This document shows, in pieces, positions 50,805 through 59,780 of a DNA stretch of 64,000 nucleotides. Source of the DNA: Pseudooceanicola nanhaiensis (GTDB lineage Bacteria > Pseudomonadota > Alphaproteobacteria > Rhodobacterales > Rhodobacteraceae); contig NZ_JAIUZP010000001.1 of assembly GCF_020171315.1 (NCBI RefSeq), forward strand, positions 62,001 through 126,000, read 5' to 3'. The notes beneath the pieces are model-generated. The model worked only from the letters and a program-made list of their open reading frames with translations. It had not been told where the DNA came from and did not search any database. Within the stretch, counting starts at the first letter, position 1; the number at the start of each line of letters is the position of its first letter. Position numbers and translations under genes: made by a program.

Positions 50805-53090
50805 TCACCCGCACTTCGAATGCCCGCAGGACGTACAGGTCATGCACCCTTCCAGCATCTGAAGCGTGTACTGGCCGCAGGAGGGGCAGGCCTTGCCGCG
50901 CTTGCCGCTCTCCAGCCCGATCACCTTGGCCTGCGGGTCGGTCTTCAGGCCGGTGCCCTCGCCCTCGATGAAGCCGATGGAGACGAGGTGGGTCTCGATC
51001 ACCCCGCCGATGGCCGCAAGGATCGAGGGGATGTACTTGCCCTTCACCCAGGCCCCGCCGCGGGGGTCGAAGACGGCCTTCAGCTCCTCGACCACGAAAG
51101 ACACGTCGCCGCCGCGCCGGAACACGGCCGAGATCATCCGCGTCAGCGCCACGGTCCAGGCGTAATGCTCCATGTTCTTGGAGTTGATGAAGACCTCGAA
51201 GGGCCGCCGGTGGCCGTTGATGACGATGTCGTTGATCGTGATGTAGATCGCATGCTCGCTGTCCGGCCATGTCAGCTTGTAGGTGTTGCCCTCCAGCGCC
51301 TGCGGCCGGTCCAGCGGCTCGGACATGTAGACCACTTCGCCACCCTCGTTGGGCAGGGGCAGGTCCGGGCTCTCGCCGGGGGCGGCCTCGGTCGTCTCCG
51401 AGACTGACAGGACCGAGCCGGTGACATCGTTGGGCCGGTAGGTGGTGCAGCCCTTGCAGCCCAGATCCCAGGCCTGCATGTAGACATCCTTGAAGGCGTC
51501 GAAGGAGATATCCTCGGGGCAGTTGATCGTCTTGGAAATCGAACTGTCGACCCATTTCTGCGCGGCGGCCTGCATCTTGACGTGATCGGCGGGCGGCAGG
51601 GTCTGGGCGTTGACGAAATGCGCGGGCAGGGGGGCGTCGCCCATCAGCTGGTGCCAGAGCGAGACAGCGTAATCCACCACCTTCTCCTCGGTCCGCGAGC
51701 CGTCCTTTTGCAGCACCTTGCGGGTGTATTCATAGGCAAAGACCGGCTCGATCCCCGAAGAGACGTTGCCGGCGTAGAGCGAGATCGTCCCGGTGGGGGC
51801 GATCGAGGTCAGCAGGGCGTTGCGGATGCCGTGCTCCGCGATGGCCGCGCGCACATCCTCGTCCATCTGCCGCATGGTGCCGGAGTTCAGGTAAGGCTCT
51901 GCCTCGAAGAGCGGAAACGCGCCCTTCTCCTTGGCCAGATCGACGGAGGCGAGGTAGCTCTCGCGCGCGATCAGGTGCAGCCACTCCTCGGTCTGCTGCG
52001 CGGCTTCGTCCGAGCCGTAGCGCAGCCCGACCATGAGCAGCGCATCAGCCAGCCCGGTGACGCCCAACCCGATGCGGCGCTTGGCCTGCGCCTCGGCGGC
52101 CTGCGCGGCGAGCGGGAATTTCGAGGCATCCACCGTGTTGTCCATCATCCGCACCGCCACCCGCACGAGGCCCGACAGCGCGGCGGGGTCGAGGCGGGCG
52201 TCCTCGGTGAAGGGATCGGTGACGAGACGGGCGAGGTTCACGGAACCCAGCAGGCAGGCGCCATAGGGCGGCAGGGGTTGCTCGCCGCAGGGGTTGGTGG
52301 CCGCGATCGTCTCGACGTAGTTCAGGTTGTTTGCGGCATTGATGCGGTCGATGAAGATCACGCCCGGTTCGGCGTAATCGTAGGTCGCCTGCATGATCCG
52401 GTTCCACAGGTCGCGGGCCTGCAGCGTGTGATAGACCTTGCCGTCAAAGACCAGCTCCCACGGGCCGTCGGTCTTGACCGCTTCCATGAAGGGATCGGTC
52501 ACGAGGACGGACATGTTGAACATCCGCAGCCGGGCGGGATCGGACTTGGCGGCGATGAAGGCCTCGATATCCGGGTGGTCGCAGCGCATGGTCGCCATCA
52601 TCGCCCCCCGGCGCGATCCGGCGGACATGATCGTGCGGCACATGGCGTCCCAGACATCCATGAAGGAGAGCGGGCCCGAGGCATCGGCGGCCACGCTCTT
52701 CACATCCGCGCCCTTGGGCCGGATGGTCGAGAAGTCATAGCCGATGCCGCCGCCCTGCTGCATGGTCAGCGCGGCCTCCTTCAGCATCTCGAAGATGCCG
52801 CCCATCTCGTCCGGGATCGTGCCCATGACGAAGCAGTTGAACAGCGTCACCTTGCGCCCGGTTCCGGCGCCTGCGGTGATCCGGCCTGCGGGTAGGTACT
52901 TGAAGTCCTCCAGCGCGGCATAGAAGCGCTCTTCCCAGTCGGTGGGCTCGGCCTCGACGGCGGCCAGCGCCCGTGCGATGCGCCGCCACGTATCCTCGAC
53001 AGAGCGGTCGATGGGCGTGCCGTCGGCCTCCTTCAGCCGGTACTTCATGTCCCAGACCTGTTCTGCGATGGGGGCGGCGAAACGGCTCAT
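50805..53090 (-). CDS. nrdJ: Ribonucleoside-diphosphate reductase, adenosylcobalamin-dependent (class II)
   Basis: A 761-residue class II ribonucleotide reductase. Landmarks are TLFNCFVMGTIPDEMGGIFEMLKEAALTMQQGGGIGYDFSTIRP, the active-site NPCGEQPLPPYGACLLGSVNL and the thiyl-radical region. It ends in a cysteine-rich zinc-ribbon-like tail (CPSCGQYTLQMLEGCMTCTSCGHSKCG), common in the bacterial NrdJ group. It makes deoxyribonucleotides without oxygen, using B12. Divergent from DUF1489; no cobalamin riboswitch is seen in the 116-base gap. Confidence 0.95.
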   Translation of the reverse strand: MSRFAAPIAEQVWDMKYRLKEADGTPIDRSVEDTWRRIARALAAVEAEPTDWEERFYAALEDFKYLPAGRITAGAGTGRKVTLFNCFVMGTIPDEMGGIFEMLKEAALTMQQGGGIGYDFSTIRPKGADVKSVAADASGPLSFMDVWDAMCRTIMSAGSRRGAMMATMRCDHPDIEAFIAAKSDPARLRMFNMSVLVTDPFMEAVKTDGPWELVFDGKVYHTLQARDLWNRIMQATYDYAEPGVIFIDRINAANNLNYVETIAATNPCGEQPLPPYGACLLGSVNLARLVTDPFTEDARLDPAALSGLVRVAVRMMDNTVDASKFPLAAQAAEAQAKRRIGLGVTGLADALLMVGLRYGSDEAAQQTEEWLHLIARESYLASVDLAKEKGAFPLFEAEPYLNSGTMRQMDEDVRAAIAEHGIRNALLTSIAPTGTISLYAGNVSSGIEPVFAYEYTRKVLQKDGSRTEEKVVDYAVSLWHQLMGDAPLPAHFVNAQTLPPADHVKMQAAAQKWVDSSISKTINCPEDISFDAFKDVYMQAWDLGCKGCTTYRPNDVTGSVLSVSETTEAAPGESPDLPLPNEGGEVVYMSEPLDRPQALEGNTYKLTWPDSEHAIYITINDIVINGHRRPFEVFINSKNMEHYAWTVALTRMISAVFRRGGDVSFVVEELKAVFDPRGGAWVKGKYIPSILAAIGGVIETHLVSIGFIEGEGTGLKTDPQAKVIGLESGKRGKACPSCGQYTLQMLEGCMTCTSCGHSKCG

Positions 53091-53206
53091 GACGGGCTCC
53101 TCGGCACTCTGGTCGTCACACTTGGCGGCGTCAGTCTTGCGGGCCGGGCGGTTGCTCTCGTCCCGCAGACACCTAATATAGACGCAAGACCTTGGAGAGT
53201 CAGCCC

Positions 53207-53635
53207 TTGCCCCACGTACATATCGTCAAACTGTCGGTCGGGACCGAAAGCGTCGCGGATCTCGCTGCATGGCAACAAATGCGCATCGCGCAGGCCCCGG
53301 ACGGCCTGCCGCGGCATGTCACGCGCATGTGGCCCAAGCGCGAGGCCGAGATCCTCGACGGCGGGTCGATCTACTGGGTGATCAAGGGCGTGATTCAGGC
53401 GCGGCAGAAGATCCTGCGCCTCGACGAGGTGATCGGCGAGGACGGGGTGCGCCGCTGCGCCATCGTGCTGGACCCGGAGCTGGTCGAGACCCGGCCCGCC
53501 CCGCGCCGCCCGTTCCAGGGCTGGCGCTACCTCAAGCCGGAGGAGGCGCCCGGCGACCTAGACGCCCGCGCCCGGCAAGAGGCCGATCTGCCCGCAGAGT
53601 TGCGCGCGGTGCTCAACGACATCGGCGTGCTGTGA
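53207..53635 (+). CDS. DUF1489 family protein
   Basis: A 142-residue protein matching the conserved alphaproteobacterial DUF1489 family: HIVKLSVGTESVADLAAWQQMR at the start and the highly conserved HVTRMWPKREAEILDGGSIYWVIKGVIQARQKIL in the middle, with GWRYLKPEEAP near the end. Function unknown. The start is set at TTG 53207 because GGAGAG (53194-53199) lies seven bases before it and the protein then starts at its conserved part; a TTG at 53192 is in frame but lacks a site. Divergent from nrdJ. Confidence 0.85.
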   Translation: MPHVHIVKLSVGTESVADLAAWQQMRIAQAPDGLPRHVTRMWPKREAEILDGGSIYWVIKGVIQARQKILRLDEVIGEDGVRRCAIVLDPELVETRPAPRRPFQGWRYLKPEEAPGDLDARARQEADLPAELRAVLNDIGVL

Positions 53636-53676
53636 TTTGAGGCAGTGCTGCCCGCCGGGCGGGCAGGGCTGTCTTG

Positions 53677-54297
53677 TCAGGTCAGTCGACGGACGCCATT
53701 CGGCGTGGCGATTTCCGCCACCAGCGACAGCGCCCCGGTTCCGATCTCGATCCGGGGATCGGCGAGCCAGGGCTTCAACCTTCCCGCGATACCGGCCCCC
53801 TCGGGGTGACGGATCTGCAGCCGGGTCAGGGTGCAGCCAAGGTCGGGCATCTGGCGTGGCGGCAGCGTGCCGGGGGCCCACTGGATCAGCGTCGGAAAGG
53901 CCCCGCCATAGGGCAGGGCGCCGTCGTCGGGCACCGTGATCTGCCAGCGCAGCTCGCCCCGCGTGGCCTCTATCGCGGGGCCGGAGGCGGGCGGCAGGTC
54001 GGGGTGCAGCGCGGCCATGTCGGCGGTGCGGATCACCCAATGCGCCAGCCGCGGCTCGGCAGGCGGCGTGTCGAGGCCGAACCACCGCGGGCGGGCCGGG
54101 GCAGGGGCCTCGGGGTTCGGCGCGATCACTTCGAGGAAGGCGGCGGGCCCGATCCGCATCAGGCAATTGTGGGTGCCCATGGTCGGGTGCACCCCGCCCT
54201 GCGGCACCATCACGCCAAGCGCCCGGCCGACATGGGCCAGCCCGCTTTTCAGGTCGCGCGCGGCAATGACGATATGGTCGAATTCGGCAAGCGGCAT
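53677..54297 (-). CDS. VOC superfamily (glyoxalase-like) protein
   Basis: A 206-residue protein with a vicinal-oxygen-chelate N-terminal module (EFDHIVIAARDLKSGLAHVGRALGVMVPQGGVHPTMGTHNCLMRIGPAAFLEVIAPN) and a second half of the Glyoxalase_3-like type. The HPTMGTHNCLMR stretch holds the conserved histidines. Function not known; family members are enzymes or binding proteins. It stands alone between DUF1489 (converging, gap 41 bases) and an outer-membrane protein. Confidence 0.82.
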   Translation of the reverse strand: MPLAEFDHIVIAARDLKSGLAHVGRALGVMVPQGGVHPTMGTHNCLMRIGPAAFLEVIAPNPEAPAPARPRWFGLDTPPAEPRLAHWVIRTADMAALHPDLPPASGPAIEATRGELRWQITVPDDGALPYGGAFPTLIQWAPGTLPPRQMPDLGCTLTRLQIRHPEGAGIAGRLKPWLADPRIEIGTGALSLVAEIATPNGVRRLT

Positions 54298-54358
54298 CGG
54301 GGTCTCCTCCTGCCGTTCAGCCTGCGCCCGCGCCGCGTCGCGGGCAAGCGGAAAGGCA

Positions 54359-54384
54359 AAAGGGCAGGCCGGGGCCTGCCCTTT
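54359..54384 (-). terminator. Intrinsic terminator of the beta-barrel gene
   Basis: Twelve-base arms, AAAGGGCAGGCC (54359-54370) and GGCCTGCCCTTT (54373-54384), with a two-base gap that forms part of the loop. Read on the minus strand the stem is followed by TTTT, ending the outer-membrane gene that stops at 54404. Confidence 0.85.
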
Positions 54385-54403
54385 CCGATCGCTGTGGTGG
54401 GCC

Positions 54404-55342
54404 TCAGTAGGCCGTGCTGTAGAGGCTGGTGAGTGCCGAATGGGTCGGCGACTTGACGGCCCCTGCGGTGGTCGTGGCGGGGATGACCGGCCCGGAGGTG
54501 TTGCCGAAGGGCATGGTCAGGCTGACGCTGATGCCGGTCAGCTTGGCGTTGGAGCCGGGACCCGCGTCGAGGTCGAGGTAGAAGACCTCGCCTGCCAGCA
54601 TGAGCGGCCGGCCGTTCGACATGGTGAAGGTATAGCCCGCGCCGCCCGAGATGCCGAAGACATCCACGTCGCTCGCACCGCCGCCGCTATCGACGGTGGT
54701 ATAGGAGAGCGAGCCGAAGAGCGTCCAGTCCGGTGCCACCTGATAGGCCCCGGCCGCCGCGATGGTGAAGGCGTCAGCGTCGAGGTCATCGGAGGTGGTA
54801 TAGGCGAGGTTGCCGTAGAGCGCCCAGTCGGTGCCCGGCGCATAGGTGAGCATGAGCCCGGTATCGATCAGGTCGTTGAAGTCCGACCCGCCCCCGATGT
54901 CGACGGAACTGCCGCCGATATAGGCGTCCACGATGGTGCCGCCGCCGAAGTCCATCCCGGCCGAGAGGCCATAGGACCAGACCGTGACATCGTCGTCATC
55001 GTCGAGGCTGAAGCTCATCACGTCGCCATAGGCCCCGAGGCGGACGCCGTTGGCGAGCGGATAGATCACGTGGAGGCTGCCGAGCAGGGAGGTGACGCCC
55101 TCGCTGTCGGACTCGGCATAGCCGATGCCCGCCCGGTAATCGAGGATCAGCCCGCTGCTGAGGCGGGTCATCGCATCGACGCCCAGATCGGCGCCCCAGG
55201 CGTCCTGATCCAGTTCGCTTTCGTTCATGTAGGACAGCCCCCCCGATACGACACCGGCGGTCTGGGCCTGTGCACTGGCGATGGAGAGGAGCAGGGAGGT
55301 TGCTGCAAGCGGCAGCACGCGAGTCAGAAATCGAGTCTGCAT
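54404..55342 (-). CDS. Outer-membrane beta-barrel protein (autotransporter/porin-like)
   Basis: A 312-residue protein with a signal peptide (residues 1-26, ending AQA) and alternating hydrophobic/polar strands rich in Gly, Asp and Tyr, such as GADLGVDAMTRLSSGLILDYRAGIGYAE and DWALYGNLAYTTSDDLDADAFTIAAAGAYQV. The pattern suggests a twelve-or-so stranded barrel, perhaps a small porin or adhesin. The last barrel strand, ending GISVSLTMPFG, is followed by a 30-residue Thr/Ser-rich tail, which is unusual for a barrel. I do not recognise the family. Monocistronic with its own terminator. Confidence 0.78.
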   Translation of the reverse strand: MQTRFLTRVLPLAATSLLLSIASAQAQTAGVVSGGLSYMNESELDQDAWGADLGVDAMTRLSSGLILDYRAGIGYAESDSEGVTSLLGSLHVIYPLANGVRLGAYGDVMSFSLDDDDDVTVWSYGLSAGMDFGGGTIVDAYIGGSSVDIGGGSDFNDLIDTGLMLTYAPGTDWALYGNLAYTTSDDLDADAFTIAAAGAYQVAPDWTLFGSLSYTTVDSGGGASDVDVFGISGGAGYTFTMSNGRPLMLAGEVFYLDLDAGPGSNAKLTGISVSLTMPFGNTSGPVIPATTTAGAVKSPTHSALTSLYSTAY

Positions 55343-55420
55343 GGGAGGTCCTGAAAATATTAAAAATGAAGTCGCGGGAAATTACGGCGAGCTTACGTGC
55401 GTCGGGCGATCAAGACAATT

Positions 55421-55450
55421 GCGGCGTCGCCCCGCTGGGGGCGACGCCGC
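55421..55450 (-). terminator. Terminator hairpin of the MalY-type gene
   Basis: Arms GCGGCGTCGCCCC (55421-55433) and GGGGCGACGCCGC (55438-55450) with a four-base loop form a thirteen-pair stem. On the minus strand it is followed by AATTGTCTTG, a weak T-rich tract. It stands 76 bases beyond the MalY-type stop. Confidence 0.75.
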
Positions 55451-55525
55451 TTCACGACCGCGTCATGGGCCGGGTTTTGCGCAAATTCGATGCCACAGGC
55501 ATCGGAGGCCGGGCGTTCCGGCCCG

Positions 55526-56698
55526 TTATTGCAGGTCGCCGAAGGCGCTCTGGAGCCGGGACACCGCCTCCTCCACCAGCGCGCGGCGGGTGGCGAAGTT
55601 GAAGCGGTTGTAGCTCTCGCCGCCCTTACCGAAGGGCACGCCCTCGTTCACGGCGATCTTGGCGTCCTGCGCGATGCGCCGCATCACCTCGTCGCGGTCC
55701 ATCCCGGTGCCCGAGAAATCGACCCATGCGAGGTAGGTGCCCTGCAGCGGCATCGAGGTCACGCCGGGGATCGCGTCGATGCCCGCGTCAAAGATCTTGC
55801 GGTTGCCGTCGAGGTAGAGGCAGAGCGCGTCGATCCATTCGGCCCCTGCGGGCGACAGGGCGGCGGTGGCCATGTGCAGCCCGAAGGCGTTGGGCGAGAT
55901 GCCGAGGCCGCCCATCACCGCGGCGAAGCGTTCGCGCAGCTTGGGGTCGTGGATGATCACGTTGCCGGTATGGGCGCCCGCGATGTTGAAGCTCTTCGTC
56001 GTGGCGGTCATCATCACCAGACGATGCGCGATCTCGGGCGCGGCCACGGCCATGGGGATGTGCTTGTGCCCCGGCAGGATCAGGTCGTTGTGGATCTCGT
56101 CCGAGACGAGGATCAGGTCATGCTTCTCGGCAAAGGCCGCGACCTGCTGAAGCTCTGCCTTGCTCCAGACCCGGCCGCCGGGATTGTGCGGCGAGCACAG
56201 CAGGATGATCTTTTCCTTGCCGGTCATCATCGCGTCGTAGGCGTCGAAGTCCATCTCGTAGCGGCCATCGTTCAGCGCCAGCGGCAGCTGCGTGATGCCA
56301 CGGTTCGCCGCCGCGATCACCCGGTGGAAGGCGTGGTAGACCGGCGTGAAGAGCACGACCGCATCGCCCGGCTCGGAATAGGCCTCGATGCAGAGGCCCG
56401 CGCCGTTGACGAGGCCGTGGGTGGTGAAGACCGCGTCGGTGTCGATCTCCCAGCCGTGGCGGGTGGACTGCCACCAGCGGATTGCCTCGAGATAGGCACT
56501 GTCGTCGCCGAAGTAGCCGAAGACGCCGCCATCGATGTAGGACTTCAGCGCATCGACCACGCAGTCCGGTGCGCGGAAGTCCATGTCCGCCACCCACATG
56601 GGGATCCCGTCGTCAGGCGACACGCCCGACACCGTTTCCATCTTGTCCCATTTCGCGGAGTGGGTGCCGCGACGCTCGATCACTTCGTCAAAATTCAT
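55526..56698 (-). CDS. PLP-dependent C-S lyase/aminotransferase, MalY/PatB type
   Basis: A 390-residue fold-type I PLP enzyme. The PLP lysine is K235 in TATTKSFNIAGAHTGN; MNFDEVIERRGTHSAKWDKM and MWVADMDFRAPDCVVDAL are the typical N-terminus of MalY/PatB cystathionine beta-lyases, which release pyruvate, ammonia and a thiol from cysteine conjugates or cystathionine. Aminotransferase or sulfur-assimilation roles remain possible. Start 56698 agrees with the family N-terminus. It stands alone, divergent from the def genes. Confidence 0.92.
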   Translation of the reverse strand: MNFDEVIERRGTHSAKWDKMETVSGVSPDDGIPMWVADMDFRAPDCVVDALKSYIDGGVFGYFGDDSAYLEAIRWWQSTRHGWEIDTDAVFTTHGLVNGAGLCIEAYSEPGDAVVLFTPVYHAFHRVIAAANRGITQLPLALNDGRYEMDFDAYDAMMTGKEKIILLCSPHNPGGRVWSKAELQQVAAFAEKHDLILVSDEIHNDLILPGHKHIPMAVAAPEIAHRLVMMTATTKSFNIAGAHTGNVIIHDPKLRERFAAVMGGLGISPNAFGLHMATAALSPAGAEWIDALCLYLDGNRKIFDAGIDAIPGVTSMPLQGTYLAWVDFSGTGMDRDEVMRRIAQDAKIAVNEGVPFGKGGESYNRFNFATRRALVEEAVSRLQSAFGDLQ

Positions 56699-56820
56699 GG
56701 AGGGGCCTTTCCGTCAGCATTCGGCGGACGCTATCGGAATAGATGACAGGCGCAAGTACCTCCTCTGCACAACTCGCAAGGGCCGTTGCGCGGCGGCAGG
56801 GCATCGCCTAAATGGGGCGC

Positions 56821-57339
56821 ATGAAACGCCCGATCCTGATCCACCCCGATCCCCGCCTCAAGAAGGTCGCCGCCCCCGTCGCAGATCTCTCGGACGAGCT
56901 GCGCGAACTGGCGGATGACATGCTCGAAACCATGTATGACGCGCCAGGCATCGGTCTGGCCGCGCCGCAGATCGGTATGGGGCACCGTCTGATCGTGCTG
57001 GATTGCGTGAAGGAAGAGGGCGAGACGCCGCGCCCGCTGATCATGTTCAACCCCGAGGTCATCGCGAAATCGGACAAGACCAGCGTCTATGAGGAAGGCT
57101 GTCTCTCGATCCCCGAGCAATATGCCGAAGTGACCCGCCCGGCCGAGGTCGAGGTGCGCTGGATCGACCGCGACGGCAAGGAGCAGACGCAGACCTTCGA
57201 TCACCTCTGGGCGACATGCGTCCAGCACGAGATCGACCACCTCGATGGCAAGCTCTTCATCGACTACCTGACGCCGATGCGCCGCCAGATGATCACCCGC
57301 AAGATGCAGAAGCTCAAGCGCGAGCGGGCGCGGGACTGA
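56821..57339 (+). CDS. def: Peptide deformylase
   Basis: A 172-residue deformylase with all three motifs intact: GIGLAAPQIG (residues 43-52), EGCLSIP with catalytic C94, and QHEIDH (H136, E137, H140), which together bind the metal and activate water. It removes formyl groups from new proteins. ATG 56821 gives MKRPILIHPDPRLKKV, the usual family start; ATG 56812 is in frame but its signal is weaker. First gene of a def-def'-fmt operon. Confidence 0.94.
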   Translation: MKRPILIHPDPRLKKVAAPVADLSDELRELADDMLETMYDAPGIGLAAPQIGMGHRLIVLDCVKEEGETPRPLIMFNPEVIAKSDKTSVYEEGCLSIPEQYAEVTRPAEVEVRWIDRDGKEQTQTFDHLWATCVQHEIDHLDGKLFIDYLTPMRRQMITRKMQKLKRERARD

Positions 57340-57341
57340 CG

Positions 57342-57839
57342 ATGACCGCCCGCCGCTGTATCCCCTGGCCTGACGCCCGCCTGCGCACCGCCGCCGATGA
57401 CGTGACCGAGATCGACGACGAGGTCCGCGCGATCTGGGATGACATGATCGACACGATGGAGGCGATGCCCGGCGTGGGCCTCGCCGCGGTGCAGATCGGC
57501 GTGATGCGCCGCCTTGCCGTGGTGGACGCCTCCGAGGAGCGCGGCAAGGTCGTGCGCATGGCCAATCCCGAGGTGCTCCATGCCTCGGTCCAGCTGCGCC
57601 CGCACGAGGAGGCCAGCCCCAACCTGCCCGGCGTCTCGGCCCGGATCGAGCGGCCCCGTGCCGTGACGGTGTGCTTCCTGAACGAGGCGGGCGAGGTCGA
57701 GGAGAAGGATTTCGTCGGTCTCTGGGCGACCTCGGTCCAGCACCAGATCGACCACCTCGCGGGCAAGATGTACTTCGACCGGCTGTCGAAACTGAAACGC
57801 GACATGCTGCTGCGCAAGGCCAAACGCCTCAAGAACTGA
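57342..57839 (+). CDS. Peptide deformylase paralogue lacking catalytic residues
   Basis: A 165-residue protein clearly of the deformylase fold: motif 1 reads [10 protein letters not shown] (residues 44-53). Motif 2, EGCLS in the partner gene, has become EEASPNLPG, so the metal-binding cysteine is replaced. Motif 3 reads QHQIDH (134-138), in which the catalytic glutamate is glutamine. Deformylase activity is therefore unlikely. It begins two bases after the def stop and precedes fmt, so it is probably co-translated with both. It may bind ribosomes or formyl-peptides without cleaving; this is inference. Confidence 0.9.
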   Translation: MTARRCIPWPDARLRTAADDVTEIDDEVRAIWDDMIDTMEAMPGVGLAAVQIGVMRRLAVVDASEERGKVVRMANPEVLHASVQLRPHEEASPNLPGVSARIERPRAVTVCFLNEAGEVEEKDFVGLWATSVQHQIDHLAGKMYFDRLSKLKRDMLLRKAKRLKN

Positions 57840-57921
57840 GCGGCTGCCTGAATGGCCACCGGATGGCCGGGTCGCGGAACTGCGCGGCCACGGGCCTCAC
57901 ACGCACGGAAAGGGACACGCG

Positions 57922-58839
57922 ATGCGGATCATCTTCATGGGCACGCCCGATTTCTCGGTTCCCGTGCTGGAGGCGCTGGTCGAGGCCGGTCACGAGATCG
58001 CCGCGGTCTATTGCCAGCCGCCGCGCCGCGCCGGTCGCGGCAAGAAGGAAACGCCGACGCCCGTCCATGCCCGCGCTGCCGAGCTGGGGCTGGAGGTGCG
58101 CCACCCGGTTCGCCTCAAGGGCGCCGAGGAGCAGGCCGAGTTTGCCGCGCTTCAGGCCGATGTGGCCGTGGTCGTGGCCTATGGGCTGATCCTGCCGCAG
58201 GCGGTGCTGGATGCGCCGCGCCTTGGCTGCCTCAACATCCATGCCTCGCTGCTGCCCCGCTGGCGCGGTGCCGCGCCGATCCACCGGGCGATCATGGCGG
58301 GAGACGCCGAAACCGGCGTCTGCATCATGCAGATGGAGGCGGGGCTCGACACCGGGCCGGTGCTGCTGCGCAAGGCGGTTCAGATAGGCACCGAGGAAAC
58401 CACGGCAGAGCTGCACGACCGGCTGTCGGCACTTGGGGCCGGGGCGATCCTCGAGGCGCTCGACCAGATCGACAGCCTGACGCCCGAGGTCCAGCCCGAG
58501 GAGGGCGTGACCTACGCCAGCAAGATCGACAAGGCCGAGGCCCGGATCGACTGGACCCGGGACGCCGTCGAGATCGACCGGCTGATCCGCGGCCTCTCGC
58601 CTTTCCCCGGCGCGTGGTGCGAGTGGGAGGGGGAGCGGCTGAAGCTGCTGGCCTCCCGCGCGGCCCAAGGTTCCGGCACGCCGGGCACCGTGCTCTCTGC
58701 CAGTGACGCGGGCCTCGTGGTGGCCTGCGGCACCGGCGCCGTCGCCGTGACCCGGGCGCAACGCGCCGGTCGCGAGGCGCAGGAGATCGGGGAATTCCTG
58801 CGCGGATCGCAGATCAAGTCCGGCGAACTGCTGGCCTGA
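57922..58839 (+). CDS. fmt: Methionyl-tRNA formyltransferase
   Basis: A 305-residue enzyme that formylates initiator Met-tRNA with 10-formyltetrahydrofolate. Landmarks are [19 protein letters not shown] at the start, the [20 protein letters not shown] active-site loop (with Asn-His in NIHASLLP) and the C-terminal tRNA-binding domain. It is 82 bases after the deformylase paralogue, in the usual def-fmt order. Confidence 0.95.
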   Translation: MRIIFMGTPDFSVPVLEALVEAGHEIAAVYCQPPRRAGRGKKETPTPVHARAAELGLEVRHPVRLKGAEEQAEFAALQADVAVVVAYGLILPQAVLDAPRLGCLNIHASLLPRWRGAAPIHRAIMAGDAETGVCIMQMEAGLDTGPVLLRKAVQIGTEETTAELHDRLSALGAGAILEALDQIDSLTPEVQPEEGVTYASKIDKAEARIDWTRDAVEIDRLIRGLSPFPGAWCEWEGERLKLLASRAAQGSGTPGTVLSASDAGLVVACGTGAVAVTRAQRAGREAQEIGEFLRGSQIKSGELLA

Positions 58840-58993
58840 TCACGCCGTGAAGGTCGCCCGAGGCGGGCCCGCTGTGGCCGCGTCCCCGTATCGTGGCGCA
58901 GGCCCCGAGACGCTCCGTCGCGCCGCCACGCGCGGGGTTGCGCGTGCCCGTCCTCTGGGGAATGCTGGCCTCGTTAACGAGGGAGACACGCAG

Positions 58994-59230
58994 ATGGCCA
59001 TCGTCTGGTTGCTGATCATCGGGGCCGCGGCCGGGTTCTTTGCCACGCGGATCATGAACATTCAGGCCAATGTCGTCACCACGGTCGCCATCGGTATCGG
59101 GGGCGCGCTGATCGGCGGGCTGGTGGTGCGGATGCTGCTGACCGCCATGGGCATGCTCGGCGGGCTGATCGGGGCCGTGCTGGGGGCGCTGGTGCTGATC
59201 TGGCTCTGGCAGACCTACGTCGGGCGCTGA
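58994..59230 (+). CDS. Small membrane protein, GlsB/YeaQ/YmgE (transglycosylase-associated) family
   Basis: A 78-residue protein with three hydrophobic segments and the family pattern AIVWLLIIGAAAGFFATRIMNIQANVVTTVAIGIGGALIGGLV. Function unknown; the family is often stress-linked. Start 58994 follows GGGAGA; a frame back to 58847 adds arginine-rich residues without family text. It ends three bases before the channel gene and is likely co-transcribed with it. Confidence 0.85.
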   Translation: MAIVWLLIIGAAAGFFATRIMNIQANVVTTVAIGIGGALIGGLVVRMLLTAMGMLGGLIGAVLGALVLIWLWQTYVGR

Positions 59231-59233
59231 TCC

Positions 59234-59671
59234 ATGTTGATGCAGATCCTGATCGGTTCGGGGCTGACGATCGTCTCGACGATGATCGCGGCGGTTGTCT
59301 TCGGCGGCATCAGCTATGTCATGGGGCGGTTGCAGGGCTGGCTGTCGCGGCCGCCGCACACGGGCAAGCAGATGTTGATGCTGGCCTTCGGCCTCGTGGG
59401 GGCGATGCTGATGATCACCGCCTCGGTCTGGGTTTGGGCCGCGGCCTACCGCTGGCTCGGCATCTTCGAGACGCTGGAGGAATCGCTCTACTTCTCTCTC
59501 GTGGCCTTCACGACGCTGGGCTTCGGGGACATCGTGCTGCCGCAGGAGTGGCGTCTGCTCTCGGGGCTGATCGCGGCCAATGGCATCCTCAACGTCGGCG
59601 TCACCTCGGCGATGATCATGAACCTGCTGCGCGAGATGCGGCAGGACCAGGCCGGCCCGCGCCTCTTCTGA
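59234..59671 (+). CDS. Two-helix potassium channel (ion channel 2 family)
   Basis: A 145-residue membrane protein. A first helix pair at about residues 4-30 and 48-72 is followed by a pore loop whose filter reads TTLGFGD (residues about 93-99), the K+ channel signature, and a final helix (LLSGLIAANGILNVGVTSAMIMNLL). It would form a tetrameric cation pore in the inner membrane. Its partner gene is the GlsB-type small membrane protein. It converges on rnhA across a palindrome cluster. Confidence 0.84.
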   Translation: MLMQILIGSGLTIVSTMIAAVVFGGISYVMGRLQGWLSRPPHTGKQMLMLAFGLVGAMLMITASVWVWAAAYRWLGIFETLEESLYFSLVAFTTLGFGDIVLPQEWRLLSGLIAANGILNVGVTSAMIMNLLREMRQDQAGPRLF

Positions 59672-59698
59672 CCCACGCGCGGCGCCGTCAGGCTCAGC

Positions 59699-59743
59699 CC
59701 GTTTTCTTCGAAGAAAACGGTCCGGGAAATGTGCATTTTCCGG
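59699..59743. repeat. Two palindromes between converging genes
   Basis: The first is a perfect 22-base palindrome with arms CCGTTTTCTTC (59699-59709) and GAAGAAAACGG (59710-59720). The second pairs 59722-59731 with 59734-59743 (ten pairs, one G-T) and is bounded by CCGGGAAA and TTTTCCGG. The second resembles the palindrome at 31801-31822 in length and sequence. The first may also act as a terminator for the channel gene. Confidence 0.65.
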
Positions 59744-59780
59744 GTCGGGCCGCGCTGTCGCGGCGCCCCTGAACGATGGA

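Noticed and set aside
53091..53206. Cobalamin riboswitch before nrdJ
   Set aside because: The gap is too short and lacks the conserved B12-box; the enzyme's B12 dependence alone is not evidence.
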